In this document: piece by piece, positions 1-10,026 of the stretch | How positions within the stretch are numbered: position 1 is the stretch's first letter | How the letters are laid out: each line of letters begins with the position of its first letter | Source of the DNA: Pectinophora gossypiella | Lineage: Eukaryota; Arthropoda; Insecta; Lepidoptera; Gelechiidae | Length of the DNA: 64,000 bases | Assembly: GCF_024362695.1 (NCBI RefSeq) | Contig: NC_065408.1 | Coordinates: 10,416,001 to 10,480,000, forward strand | Direction of reading: 5' to 3' | Made by a program: the position numbers and the translations under genes | The notes under the pieces: model-generated | What the model was told of the DNA's origin: nothing | Database searches by the model: none | What the model saw: only the letters and a program-made list of their open reading frames with translations

Positions 1-1195
1 GCAATTCTATATTCTCAGTATAAGTAAAGCGTGCATTTCATCGAAGCTCGGACATAAAACTGAAAATTTAGTAGCGAAACCAGTTGAAAATACAGTTGCT
101 GTTCGAAGTCTGAATCTTAGTGATAAAGATGTGGGCTGTATGAGATGCTGATTTGCTATTGGTTGAAATAAATATTTCAGTAACTACTAATATTGTTAGA
201 AGTGTTCAGTAACATTTAGAATCTTGTAAAATACTACGTACCTACCTACATATCTACCATGCATAGAAACAAGAGGTAATTCGATTTCATCGTTCTATAT
301 ATTGTTGTATATAGGGATGAGGTAGGTATGTACCTACCTACCTACCTTATCGTGAATACAGGGATTATTAGTTCATTAGGAGTATTATTGGCTTGCCCGA
401 AACACAGGCCCGTTGTGTGGAACTGCGTCATACTTATACCTACATCTCAAGATTGCAATAAATTGGAGGTAAGTAGGTATTCACGATTTTGATAACTTGT
501 CAGCCCGACCACCGAGTATGTCGTAGAAGTAGACCAGACGACCACGTCAACCAGTCATAATGGGCTAGTGTCCATCATCCCTCCTAATTATACATAGATA
601 AGCAGTCACCCGCGACAGGTTACGGCATGCGCAGGCGACGAATTAGGATGGTTTTTTGAACACGAAGCAATAAAGAGCGTGTACCCAGCGGGCACTGGCA
701 GCGCCGACTTTTTGACCGCCGTGTGTATTGACAGTGTAGGATTCCCTTTGTTCTATCGTACGCCGCAAAATTGTCCGACCGTCCGACCCGACTAGATTTA
801 CAAACTCAATGTGGTTCATAATTATCTATATCAGATGTGGCTGCAAATGTGCGTTACACAGGTAATATACCTACCAGTTAGTAGGTATACGAAAGATAAC
901 TATAATTATGTGTGAAAAGTAATATAACATATTTTGTGCACGTAGAATATGAAACAATTTATACATTTATAGTGATAAGTAGGTACTTACATAGAAATTG
1001 CACAGAGTAGAGTAATAGCTTGTTTTATCTTTATACGACTTGAATAACATTATCTTTCGACCGTGACCGCATTATGTAGTTTACTTATATAGTACCTAAT
1101 TACTTAGATATTTTCTGAGGTAAAAAGATTTTTTATAGCGTTGAACAAACACGAGTCAACGCTATCAAGGACACAATCATATAGGATAGATTGTA
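1..1195. other. AT-rich DNA, no gene recognised
   Basis: No supported gene. The stretch contains short TAGGTA/CCTAC-rich runs around 230-350 and a moderately GC-rich patch at about 600-790, neither with a recognisable reading frame or RNA fold. Confidence 0.5.
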
Positions 1196-1312
1196 TATAT
1201 GTCACCGTAAAATTGTAAATAACGTTAGATTATAATCTATCAGTCTATCAGTTCACAATCTCGCGAGATAGATTATAATCTAACGTTATTTACAATTTTA
1301 CGGTGACATATA
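1196..1312. repeat. Perfect 46-bp inverted repeat (hairpin)
   Basis: The arms are 1196-1241 and 1267-1312. They are exact reverse complements separated by a 25-nt loop. The inner part of each arm (GATAGATTATAATCTATC) is itself a palindrome. It could be a MITE or a small foldback. No clear target-site duplication is visible and no protein is encoded. Confidence 0.85.
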
Positions 1313-1352
1313 AGTACATTCTAAACGGACCACACGTACGAGGTGAAGAGAT

Positions 1353-1403
1353 GTCTGGGTAGGTAAGTAGTAGAGATGTACTCTACTAACCACGTACCCA
1401 GAC
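1353..1403. repeat. Imperfect hairpin, 23-nt arms
   Basis: GTCTGGGTA near 1353 pairs with TACCCAGAC ending at 1403, and TAGTAGAG pairs with CTCTACTA, leaving a loop of about 5 nt. A few mismatches occur in the middle of the stem. It lies 40 bp downstream of the perfect hairpin at 1196-1312, so the two may be parts of one decayed element. Confidence 0.6.
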
Positions 1404-1845
1404 ACTAAGTATGTACTTAGTATAATATTTTATTCCAGGATTGTGACTCCGCTGATAGAGGCATAATACGTAAAACATCTTTATGGAATGCTGTGCAACT
1501 TTACTGAAAAAGGTGATATAAATTCTAAATAAGTACGTAGTGCTATTAAGATAGTGTTCTAGGTATAAAAAGCAAGCTCCTATTATTGTTTCACACATTC
1601 ATAAGAAGTAGGTAGGTACGTGTTTATATATGTCGATGTATAGTGAGCCACACTTAAGCTCGCTTGGACGTCGGAATAACAAGCACGGAACGGACACGGG
1701 CAAATCCAACCCAGGCCCGGATTTGTAACTGAGTGTGGCTTATTGTGCTCACTTGTACATAATGCGAGCATGGGCAAACACTCCAGCTTCTGGCTGCATA
1801 TGCTATGCGGCTTTGCTTCCTTAATGGTCAAGTTTTATTTGAAAA

Positions 1846-2060
1846 TATAAGATTCATACATACAAATACATAATCTCACGCCTATTTCCCACCGGAGTAA
1901 GTAGAGACTATGGAATTCCATTTGCTTCGATCCAACATAATTCTCTTGATTCCTTCTACATTCATCAATCGTTACATACACGCACGCACGCCGGCTCAGA
2001 GTAGAGTTTACTGTACCTTTCCTAAGGACATCTCCAATTTGGTCAATGTACAAGATGTAA
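1846..2060 (-). pseudogene. 3' end of a non-LTR retrotransposon ORF2
   Basis: Read on the minus strand, an open stretch begins with DQIGDVLRKG and runs to a VGSKQMEFHS-like end, followed by GCGTGAGATTATGTATTTG-type 3' tail sequence. The plus-strand relic at 44796-45088 has the same order (DQIEDVLRKG, then the same 3' untranslated tail). The relic is the extreme C-terminus of a LINE reverse-transcriptase polyprotein, 5'-truncated and not functional. The exact LINE clade cannot be set from so little sequence. Confidence 0.7.
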
Positions 2061-2165
2061 TGTGTGTATGTTGTTATAAGATTTATATTTGTAACTGGCG
2101 CTAAAAAGTTGTGGGAGCACTTGCCAGTCCTGAAAATGCACGATGAAAACCCTCACTGTTCTTCA

Positions 2166-2229
2166 TTTGTCCGGCTAAGTAGTGAATGCCATCCCAGGCA
2201 AATTGCCAATAAGCGTTGTCAAAAAAAAA
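2166..2229 (+). mobile_element. Mini-retroposon copy 1 (about 64 bp, poly-A tail)
   Basis: Begins TTTGTCCGGC and ends in nine A residues. It is the most diverged of four copies (others at 11561, 46098 and 49901), which share the same 5' boundary, the middle motif ATGCCAT and the AATAAG-then-poly(A) end. No convincing target-site duplication remains at this copy. Confidence 0.65.
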
Positions 2230-2230
2230 G

Positions 2231-2919
2231 TTGAAAAGGCCAAGCTACGTGCTTGTTTCATCGTAACTACTTAGTAGCTTAGGCTGTATATATGGAGCAT
2301 TCCACACTGTTGTGCGGGACGTTCGTACGTTATTTTCTGTTTGATGTACATTAAACATTTACTTCGGAATCCATCTGATTTGTACACCGCGTTCGTAACA
2401 ATATAACTTTGAACAATTATGTTTGATAGTTCATCTAATTATACTTAATCCAAAAGTTATTATAAAAGTTAGCGAAACAGCCAAGCTTTCGATTCCTCTT
2501 AATTAATAGCGAATTGGTAATGTCTAACGCAACATCTTTTTTCCATTGGTAGATGACAGTCGAAGGAGAAAAATGTCTTAATATATCGTTAAGGCAAAAG
2601 ATACGATAAAATAATCTCAGATAAGTAATTAATTCAACATTAGTTTTTTTACCTCCACATGGAAAACACAAATCGATCACGAAATGCTATTTAATTTAAA
2701 AAAAGTTTCCATTTCCTGTTTTACGGTATACACGTCACTCAATTAGCCGAGCCGCGTGATGCAATTTTTCAGCACATAAATGCCACCAATGACGGGATAT
2801 CGGAGCGCGTTGTCAATTACAACCGGCAATTTGTTCCGTCAGTTTGGAACACGACTTCGTCACCCACTACCAACACACATAACCATATTGGTGTAAATTA
2901 TATGCTGACATTATGACTT
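2231..2919. other. AT-rich DNA, nothing recognised
   Basis: Only short, low-complexity frames on either strand; no repeat shared with the rest of the window was noticed. Confidence 0.5.
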
Positions 2920-3015
2920 TTGGCGGCTCAATAACAACCCTGATAGGGAGAGGTTGGTCTTCCCCCTCACAGCCATAGATCAGTGCTCACGACCATTACC
3001 GACGAAAGAAGAAGA
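2920..3015 (+). mobile_element. SINE-B 3'-tail fragment (decayed)
   Basis: Contains GGCGGCTCAATAACAACCCTG, a GAGGTTGGT-type segment, CCCTCACAGCC and a terminal GAAAGAAGAAGAA. These occur in the same order as the SINE-B 3' tail at 61514-61831, read in the opposite orientation. There is no head or core. Confidence 0.45.
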
Positions 3016-3121
3016 ATTCAATATATTTATACCTATGTTTAGGTCAAGTTCGTAAGTTATTCGGATCGGCAGAGCATCAAATCGTCAGGCGACAACTAAC
3101 AGCTCGTGGTATTGACATTAA

Positions 3122-3414
3122 TCTTCATCTATTGTGTGGGTTGTGAGGTCGATTCAGTTACCGTGGTGTCAGGGTTATTACTGACATGGCTCATATAACA
3201 ACTAACTACATACTTACTTACAACAAAAAAAAGTAACCGGGACTAACGGCTGCATGTGTCTTCCGAATCACGGATTATCTTAATTCCGAACAATCCGATG
3301 GTCAGCCTGTATTGTCCCGACCAAACTAGGTATCACAAACTGATTTCTATGATAGTTTTCCACCGCGATTCAAACCTGAGGCCTCCGGATCCAGTCCAAA
3401 GCTCAACCGCTGGA
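3122..3414 (-). mobile_element. SINE-B, near full length, diverged
   Basis: tRNA-derived SINE on the minus strand. The plus-strand reading runs from the 3' tail (GTGTGGGTTGTGAGGT, TGGTGTCAGGGTTA, GACATGGCTCAT) through the core (TAACCGGGACTAACGGC, TTCCGAATCACGGATTATC) to the tRNA-like head with a degenerate B box (GCGATTCAAACC) and A-box side. It is more decayed than the copy at 61514-61831, which implies an older insertion. Confidence 0.75.
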
Positions 3415-4191
3415 TAAATTCTCATACTAGGTTAGTTGAAGTATCATTTTAAAGATTTGTCATATTACTTAGACTCGTATAGCAAGTTCCTTCTGTAGAG
3501 TTGCGGTTCTGCTCACCCCGATTGTGTAACTTATATCTGATACTTACCTCGGAACCTTCAAACGGTGTAATATGCAATTAAGGCAGGTACATACGCATAC
3601 GGGCAAAATAAGTGTCAATTTCGACTCACAAGTGGAAACGAGAGACTGTAACTGATACTGTTGATCGCTTTATTGCTTCAGTATTACTATGAAAGATTTT
3701 ATTATTTTCGTTCAGTGGGATTTATTTCAAAAGCCTTTCTCTTTGGATTATAAAATGCGCACACTTTAAAAATCTCGAGACACTCGCGCGGGCAGTACTC
3801 AATCGTTGCTGTCAATTCGTTTTGTGGGGAACCTTTTAAACTGGTTTCATATTACCAAGCAGACGTTTCATATACTTATGTGGCTACAAGGATAATTTAG
3901 AATGTTTCACGCTGCATCTAACCTTGGTAATTTGTCACAGCTTTATTTAACCTTGTAACGTCATGATGTCCAGACACAATGGTTAAACAATTGGGTTTGG
4001 ATTTAAAAAGGATATTAGGCCCCTGCTTCTGTGTTGCATTTGTGCGCCGCGCTGTCGGTGCACCGCATCCGCGGTGATACTGACACGTTTGCGGAGCATA
4101 TCGTCGGTGAGCCGGCGGTAAAACGCCGGTTCAATATCAAAATCCTATCGCGGTGCTCTTCAGTGAGTGTCTAGATGGGTCGAAATTTTAC
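3415..4191. other. Intergenic DNA with a GC-rich patch
   Basis: Mostly AT-rich. A CpG-richer patch at about 4020-4150 contains several GCGG/CCGC runs, but I see no reading frame or splice context strong enough to call an exon. Confidence 0.35.
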
Positions 4192-4307
4192 TCAAAAAAA
4201 AAACTTCTATCATGTGAGATGTGAGGTGGATTACCAACCCCATCAACCTTAGAGTCAGGGTTACTATTGAGCCGGTAAAGGCCGCTGACATGAGTCATGT
4301 AAAGACT
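4192..4307 (-). mobile_element. SINE-B 3' fragment
   Basis: The last ~115 bp of a minus-strand SINE-B: GAGGTGGATTACCAACC, AGTCAGGGTTACTATTGAGCC and CTGACATGAGTCATGTAA in plus-strand order, next to a run of A. It abuts the SINE-C copy at 4308-4652 in the same orientation. SINE-C probably inserted into, or recombined with, this SINE-B. Confidence 0.7.
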
Positions 4308-4652
4308 CATCATCTCCTTAGCATTATCCAGTTTTTCACCTAATCTGAAGATTTGACAGGTCCAGTTTTTTACAGAAGCGACAGGCAGCCCTGTCTGACC
4401 TTCTAACCCACGCGTAGGGAAAATCAGCCCAATACTGGTTAGGTCACAATACCTCCGAAAATGCATTTCTCGGGAATGTGGGTTTCGTCAAGATGTTTTC
4501 CTTCACCTCTAAGCACGTAATAATTATTTATGATCCAAACATGAGTTGGAAAACAAATTCGACAATTATTGGTTTATGTCTGTGCTGGATTCGAACCTGC
4601 GACCTGAAAGTGAGAGGCAAGCGTTCTACCAACTGGGCTACCACGGCTTCGA
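4308..4652 (-). mobile_element. SINE-C, tRNA-derived, near full length
   Basis: On the minus strand the head reads GCCGTGGTAGCCCAGTTGG (A-box region), then AGGTCGCAGGTTCGAATCC (B box), then a body with AAACATGAG/GGATCATAAATAATTA and GAAGGAAAACATC, and a 3' part with GACCTGTCAAATCTTCAG and GGAGATGATGAG. The same module order occurs at 15973 and 49050. No true tRNA is formed, because the acceptor stem and anticodon arm are not maintained. Confidence 0.85.
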
Positions 4653-4748
4653 GTCATAGAAAGACTACGTACTTACAACAGTAAGTAGTACACCTTACGA
4701 CTAATAAAGTAGGTGGAAGTACTTACATGTTCTACCTGATTCTTTCAT

Positions 4749-5072
4749 TCTTCTTATCGTGTGGATTGTAAGGTGGAATACCAGCCTCATGTACCCTGGT
4801 GTCAAGGTTATGATTGAGCCGCCAGAGGCCCCTGACATGGCTCATGTAACGATTACTCACTTACAACAGTAAAGTAACCGGGACCAACTGCTTAACGTGC
4901 CCTCAGAAGCACGAATCATCTTACTTTCGGACAATCCGGTGATCAGCCTGTAACGTCCTAACCAAACTAGGGATCACAAAGTGATTTTTGTGATATCTCC
5001 CCATCGGGATTCGAACCCGAAACCTCCGGATCGTGAGTCCAACGCTCAACCACTGGACTACAGAGGCCGTTG
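4749..5072 (-). mobile_element. SINE-B, full length
   Basis: Minus strand. A tRNA-like head carries CAGTGGTTGAGCGTTGG and the B box GGGTTCGAATCCCG. The core includes GACGTTACAGGCTGATCACC and a CGTGCTTCTGAGGGCACG palindrome. The 3' tail includes GAGCCATGTCAGGGGCC and CAATCCACACGAT. Similar in length and structure to 61514-61831. Confidence 0.85.
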
Positions 5073-6013
5073 GAATTAATTTACTGGGTTTTCAATAATG
5101 ATTGCAAGAATGTAAGATGCCCGTTCGAATATTTCGGATTCTTAGAACGAACTCTTTTAAAAGAACTTGTCCGCCAAGTCTAAAGCGCAAAACACACAGA
5201 GGCGGTACTTACAATTCTATTAACTATTCCTTAGTTAAGTAATTAAGTGAAAAAACTGGAGAAAGGCCAAGATTGCGCGTTATTCATGAGCAGTTTAAGG
5301 TCTTAATGGGTACTGTCGGTTACTGGTAAACATGTAATTAAGTACTACTAATTGATTCAGCTTTGAATAAACAATAAAGCCGTATTATCTAACTCGTTAC
5401 GTTTACCTACTATTTTTATATTTATTTAAAGCAACAAGCTAAAAACTACATATACTTGGAGCTCTTCAAGCATATTTTTTATCATAGAGAACTATAAATA
5501 TAATTATTTATTATAAATTATTATTATTAATAATGAGCGAGCAAACATCATGCTTAGTATAATCAAAGTAGGTACTCTGTTTTATAACTATAGGTACCTG
5601 GGACCCTACCGGGTAAGACGACGGCGATTCTGACCTACTTAACTTAGTACCTTTATGTGTTATTTCATACATGGTATAGGAAAATCACATATTGTCAAAA
5701 GTGACAGCTAAGATATCAAGGTTAGCGAGGTTAGCCCAGCTGACGTCATCAAAAGCAGGGTGGTGCTTTGCAAGGAAATTTTGAACTTTTAGTAAAAGAT
5801 TTACTTACAGTTTTAATGATTGTTTATATAAGTCACAAGTAATAGTTATTAAATACATTAGTCAGTAATGCACTTAATATTCAATAATAAAATTTATGTC
5901 CTTGGAATGTTTCTAAGTGGAGAGACACTTACGTTATCAAAGGGCAGTGGCGGATTGAGCATACCTGGTTTTCTTGTACCACGATTTCATATATTGAAAG
6001 TTAAGCACCTTTA
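5073..6013. other. AT-rich intergenic DNA
   Basis: No supported gene. 5480-5540 is nearly pure A/T with ATTATTATTA runs. Confidence 0.5.
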
Positions 6014-6160
6014 CTAAAATCACATTGTGATCCTAGTTTGGTTAGAACATTGCAGGTTTATGACCCGATTGTCCGAAAATAAGATGAGGCGTGCTTCGGA
6101 CGGCACATTAAGAAGTACGTCCCTGCTACTACGCAATGTAACGACATGAGCCAAGTCTTA
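6014..6160 (+). mobile_element. Decayed SINE-A/B core remnant
   Basis: Contains CACATTGTGATCCTAGTTTGG, ACATTGCAGG, GATTGTCCGAAAATAAGATGA and GTGCTTCGGACGGCACATTAAG, followed by a degraded GTAACGACATGAGCC. This is the SINE core shared by families A and B. The head is missing and the tail is only partly recognisable. Confidence 0.65.
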
Positions 6161-7047
6161 AGTATACAGACTCCAACTACACACCACGCTGCTCCTCTAC
6201 GAGTACAGAATCACCCGTTCTGATAAAAAATAACCTTAAGGTCTGCAACCCAACACACAATATCATTCAATTCAACGTATATTCTATTTACTTCCTGTGT
6301 CGTGTGCTAAGAAATAATTATATTAAAGTAATTATCGTCTTTGTACTACGAATTACCGCAGCCCCGAAAAAGGTCAAACAACAGAGAGCGAAAAAGGTAA
6401 AACGAAAATGTGAAGTACAACTTTATTTAAAATAATCGCGCAGCTGAGTTGTTGTGATACGATCTTAGCACCTTTCCCAACAATTTAATAAGGGAATAGT
6501 AATCCTTGGTAGCTAAGTACGTCTTAGAGATGGCCGAAGGGTGTTTCGCGCCGGTCCCCTCATCAATATCCGTTTTGCCCGAGGTATTTTGACGTGGCCT
6601 TTGTCGGGCGTCTTGAGAATTTATTATCATACAAGTCAACTGCAGGACGACCTTAGCGACGTAGATAAGGACTGTTCCTTCCTTAGTGTAGCTGTGTTTA
6701 TGTAATAGCACCAACATTGTCGGAGATATAACGATCTTACTTCTTGGTAAGTAATAGGGATGTACGGTACATCTCAAAGACTGGAACATCCGTCTTCATT
6801 TCTGATAGTTAACGCCTCAGTATGAGTGGAGATTATAAAAATAGCAAGCTCAGTTCTAAGTAATTATATCTTATCATTGCTTATTATTTTATTAGGCCTT
6901 GTCATTTATCCCTGGCACAACTTGTTACAATTTTCTAGAAGGAAGAAATCTGAGAAATTATTGAGGTCGTTGTATTTTTTCGATTGCTGCTGTTTTACTG
7001 CTATAATACGTATCACATGACCACACGCAGACAAACATATTGAATCA
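6161..7047. other. Intergenic DNA with one unassigned open frame
   Basis: A minus-strand frame at 6427-6789 (120 codons) has no recognisable domain, no convincing codon bias and no conserved neighbours. I do not call it a gene. Confidence 0.35.
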
Positions 7048-7071
7048 ATAATAATAATAATAAATCTTTAT

Positions 7072-7082
7072 TGCACAAACTT
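7072..7082. repeat. Target-site duplication, left copy
   Basis: TGCACAAACTT at 7072-7082 is repeated exactly at 7430-7440 on the other side of the SINE-A insertion. Confidence 0.9.
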
Positions 7083-7429
7083 CACACAACAGCCTCAATG
7101 GTCTAGTGGTTAGAGCGTTGGGCTCATGATTCCCCATCAGGAATCGAACCCGGACCTCCAGACTTGTCGAAATCACTTTGTGAGGCTGTCCTTTGTTTGG
7201 CAAGGACATTGCAGGCTTGAATCACCTGATTGTCCGAAAAAGTAAGATGATTCTGTGCTTCGGAAGGCACGCTAAGTCGTTGGTCCCGGGCTACTAACCC
7301 ATCACCTCCACCAACCCGCAGTGGAGCAGCGGGGTGGAGTATGTTCCATATCGTCTCCGGTTGATTGAGGGTAGGCCTGTGCCCAGCAGTGGGACATATA
7401 CCTATAGGCTGTTTATGTGTATGTATGTA
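7083..7429 (+). mobile_element. SINE-A, full length, 11-bp TSD
   Basis: The head reads TGGTCTAGTGGTTAGAGCG (A box), followed by a degenerate B box (the CAGGAATCGAACCCGG strand). The core reads GGACATTGCAGGC, TGATTGTCCGAAAAAGTAAG, TGTGCTTCGGAAGGCACG and TTGGTCCCGG. The 3' tail reads CCTGTGCCCAGCAGTGGGAC and TATGTATGTAT. The exact direct repeat TGCACAAACTT on both sides shows target-primed retroposition. This is the best reference copy of family A in the window. Confidence 0.93.
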
Positions 7430-7703
7430 TGCACAAACTTACAATAAGAAAATGACAATAGTCAGACGTAATAAAAACATGCGTAATTACAAAAATACAG
7501 ATAGCAACAATGGTTAATTAAACAAGGGTCCCCAAACTAGGCTAAGCCTGTGTCTTGGGGAACTAATTAGTTAGTAGTACAATTTATCCTGAATTTAATT
7601 CATACTAATAATATACTAATACCTAATTAATACTTAATACAGGTAAGTATAAGAAAAACCATTTAGAAAAAAGATGTAATAGAGAAACATAAAAACATTA
7701 TTA

Positions 7704-7800
7704 CATATATACATACATAAACTCTCACAATTATTCTCTAATGGGGTAGGCAGAGCCATAAGCAATCAACGACCTTGCAGCCACTGTTGACTGAATTACT
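7704..7800 (-). mobile_element. LINE 3'-tail fragment
   Basis: Contains ATACATACATAAACTCTCA and TAATGGGGTAGGCAGAG, the reverse complement of a CTACCCCATTA...GTTTATGTATGTAT LINE ending. Similar short tails lie at 22776, 40808, 44043 and 53248. Confidence 0.55.
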
Positions 7801-8420
7801 TACACCTGCATTATGTATAATCCAGTAGTTGAAGAATCCCGAATGCAAACTGTGTAAAAATAAATTATATAAGTCATTATCTATCTAACTAATGTATAGA
7901 TATGTTTCAGGTTAAATAAATCCTTATTCTCAAAAGAAATTTAAGTACATTTCACTTCATGAGAACTTATAAACTATTTTAATGTATTAAACAAAATATA
8001 AAGTATGTTTCCTGTAAATATCTTTTTCTCCTATTTTTTGCTAAAGCTGTTTATGTAGATTATTGGACCTGTAATCTTTGAGACGTGAAGCAAGGTTTTC
8101 CACCCAAGAAGAGCTATAAGAATATCAAAGTTGCGTCCATCTGCGTATTCGCGTATTCCACCGCGTCGAAAACCGTTTTGCGGCAACTTTAGATGCGTTT
8201 TAGGGCCCATAAACACGACTGTAACACTCGTAACGATGTAAGACTGTTTTGTGACCGAGTTAACGTGGTCCTGTATACATACGAATTATGTAAGGTGAGG
8301 GTCTTGAGGCTATGCAGGCGAGAAGCGACACCTTTACACAGCGGAAATGTGTGGACAAAACATATTCTATACAAACGTAACATACACCTACTTTAGTTAC
8401 TCTTCTGTCGACGATTAAAC
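7801..8420. other. Intergenic DNA, nothing recognised
   Basis: Overlapping 60-67-codon frames on both strands near 8190-8390 are mirror shadows of one another with no recognisable domain. Confidence 0.45.
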
Positions 8421-8584
8421 AGGGGGTTTAAAAAGCCCACATCGAAGCAATTCATCTAAAAAAGCAATAAGTATTTCTCTTTGACATTTCTTTGCATTGC
8501 GCACTTACTTTTATATGCGCAAATGTCAAATTGCAATATTGCTTTTTAAATGAATTGCTTTGCTGTGGCGTATTTAACTCCCCA
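8421..8584. mobile_element. Palindromic MITE family 2, copy 1
   Basis: Terminal inverted repeats start AGGGGGTTTAAAAAG and end in TATTTAACTCCCCAG. Inside, AAGCAATTCATCTAAA pairs with TTTAAATGAATTGCTT, and TTTGACATTTC pairs with CAAATGTCAAA around the centre ACTTACTTTTATATGCGC. The whole unit can fold on itself and encodes nothing. Other copies are at 17131 and 21634. Confidence 0.85.
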
Positions 8585-9401
8585 GAACTATATTATTTTG
8601 ATGGCTCAATTAGTGGCTATTTAGATGAGTAGTTAAGTCCGGTAGTGTGGGAGATTGACAACGGGTTTGTCGATTAGCGACGAGTGATTGTTCTGTTTTA
8701 TAAGGTCGTAAACAGACGATATTTTGATGATTCATTTGCAAATTGATAAAATAGTTCGTTGCGAGTTGTAGCTAAAACAACGTCGCCGTCGTTGTTGTTG
8801 GTGTTGTGTTGTTGTTGTGTTGTCATGTTGTTGTTTTCAAAAAGTTTTTATGATATAAAAATGGCCAGTATTTGCTGTTTGCCGCTGGCAGTCCTACAAA
8901 CGTTGAAGGTACATTGAAGGTTCACCCGAGTGTACAAGTTTTGTAATATATCTTTTGGGAAATTCCCAGAAGCCCTTACAACGGTGATTATCGTCTGTTT
9001 AATTATTCACATACTTACCCACACTTAGGTGCCCATTTAACATATAACAGTAAATAAAAATACATAAACAAGTACATTCCATCCAATTACAATTGTAACA
9101 ACACACATATTATTAAAAACAAAACATAAAAAAGGGATAAAAAGCTATAAATAAAAATACAGTAAATTATATTTAGTTATTTCATATAAACTTAAATCAA
9201 TACACTGGTAACAATTAAATTTTTTTTTGCATATTTTTGTACCAGCGATCGATATATTCAAAATCTAGGATGTAATGAGTATCTTAGACAGTAAATAGGT
9301 ACTTAGCATGCTACCCAGTACAAATTCTGCGTCCACTCCACCACCAAGTGGACTTCAAGGGAATTTGAAGTGGATTTTTGTCTGCAGGAGCCTTGCGTGT
9401 T
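8585..9401. other. Intergenic DNA with GTT-rich microsatellite
   Basis: 8780-8835 is an impure (GTT)n/(GTTGTGTT) run. The rest is AT-rich with no gene recognised. Confidence 0.5.
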
Positions 9402-9457
9402 TTAAATTTCAGTCCTTTTTGGTGCGTACATCACGCGCCAAAAAGGACTAAAATTAA
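9402..9457. repeat. Hairpin, about 20-bp arms
   Basis: AGTCCTTTTTGG (9411-9422) pairs with CCAAAAAGGACT (9438-9449), and the flanking AAATTT/AAATT sequence extends the stem. The loop is rich in CG and AC. It could be a small MITE remnant or a rho-independent-like fold with no meaning in this genome. Confidence 0.6.
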
Positions 9458-9540
9458 ACCTAGTCAAATAAATTACGAAACGTCAAAATTTGTACGAAAA
9501 TACTCGTGTGAGACGACATTGATCTATAATATGTTCTATA

Positions 9541-9766
9541 CAGGGTGTTAGTGACATCGTAACGAATACTCAGAGGGATGATTCAGACCATGGTTCTTAG
9601 TTAATATCAAGTGGAATTTTCCGTCGCAAAATTCATGTTATTTTTTTAGTTTTTTTAATTATTTTCAATTCTATACTTTTGCGATGGAAAATTCCACTTG
9701 ATATTAACTCAGAATAATCAGCTGAATCATCCCTCTCAGTATTCGTTACGATGTCACTTACACCCC
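9541..9766. mobile_element. Palindromic MITE family 1, copy 1
   Basis: The left end is CAGGGTGTTAGTGACATCG and the right end is CGATGTCACTTACACCCC. The arms continue through GAGGGATGATTCAGACCA and ATCAAGTGGAATTTTCC, folding around an AT-rich centre. TA flanks the left end. This structure fits a non-autonomous cut-and-paste DNA transposon with a TA target. The superfamily is inferred only from TSD length and end sequence. Confidence 0.9.
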
Positions 9767-9801
9767 ATACAAGTACATACAGTAACCATACAAGTAGGTA
9801 T

Positions 9802-10026
9802 GGGTGTTAGTGACACTGTAACGAATACTGAAGGGGATGATTCAGACTATGATTCTGAGTCGATATCAAGTGGAATTTCCTGTCGGAGAAGTCATGAAAA
9901 TTTTAGAGCTTATTTAAATTATTTTCCGTTCCATACTTTTGCGACGGAAAATTCCACTTGATATCAACTCAGAATCATGGCCTGAATCATCCCTCAAAGT
10001 TTTCGTTACGATGTCACTAACACCCT
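9802..10026. mobile_element. Palindromic MITE family 1, copy 2
   Basis: Begins GGGTGTTAGTGACACTG and ends GATGTCACTAACACCCTG. The arms match copy 1 (9541-9766), including ATCAAGTGGAATTT and the reverse AAATTCCACTTGATATC. It lies 35 bp from copy 1, so the pair is arranged in tandem. Confidence 0.9.

Larger units (their letters stand above)
7048..7570 (-). mobile_element. LINE 3'-UTR with hairpin, split by a SINE
   Basis: On the minus strand it ends GTGCAATAAAGATTTATT followed by (ATT)n, a typical LINE poly-A-signal and microsatellite tail. About 450 bp upstream in that orientation is a stem (GTCCCCAAACTAGGC against GTCTTGGGGA, 7528-7563 in plus numbering) that recurs near 61936-61975. SINE-A at 7083-7429 interrupts it. 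Only untranslated sequence is present. Confidence 0.55.

Noticed and set aside
4188..4466. 92-codon minus-strand frame
   Set aside because: Entirely inside SINE-B and SINE-C.
9698..9961. 87-codon open frame
   Set aside because: Lies across two palindromic MITEs and reads their arms.
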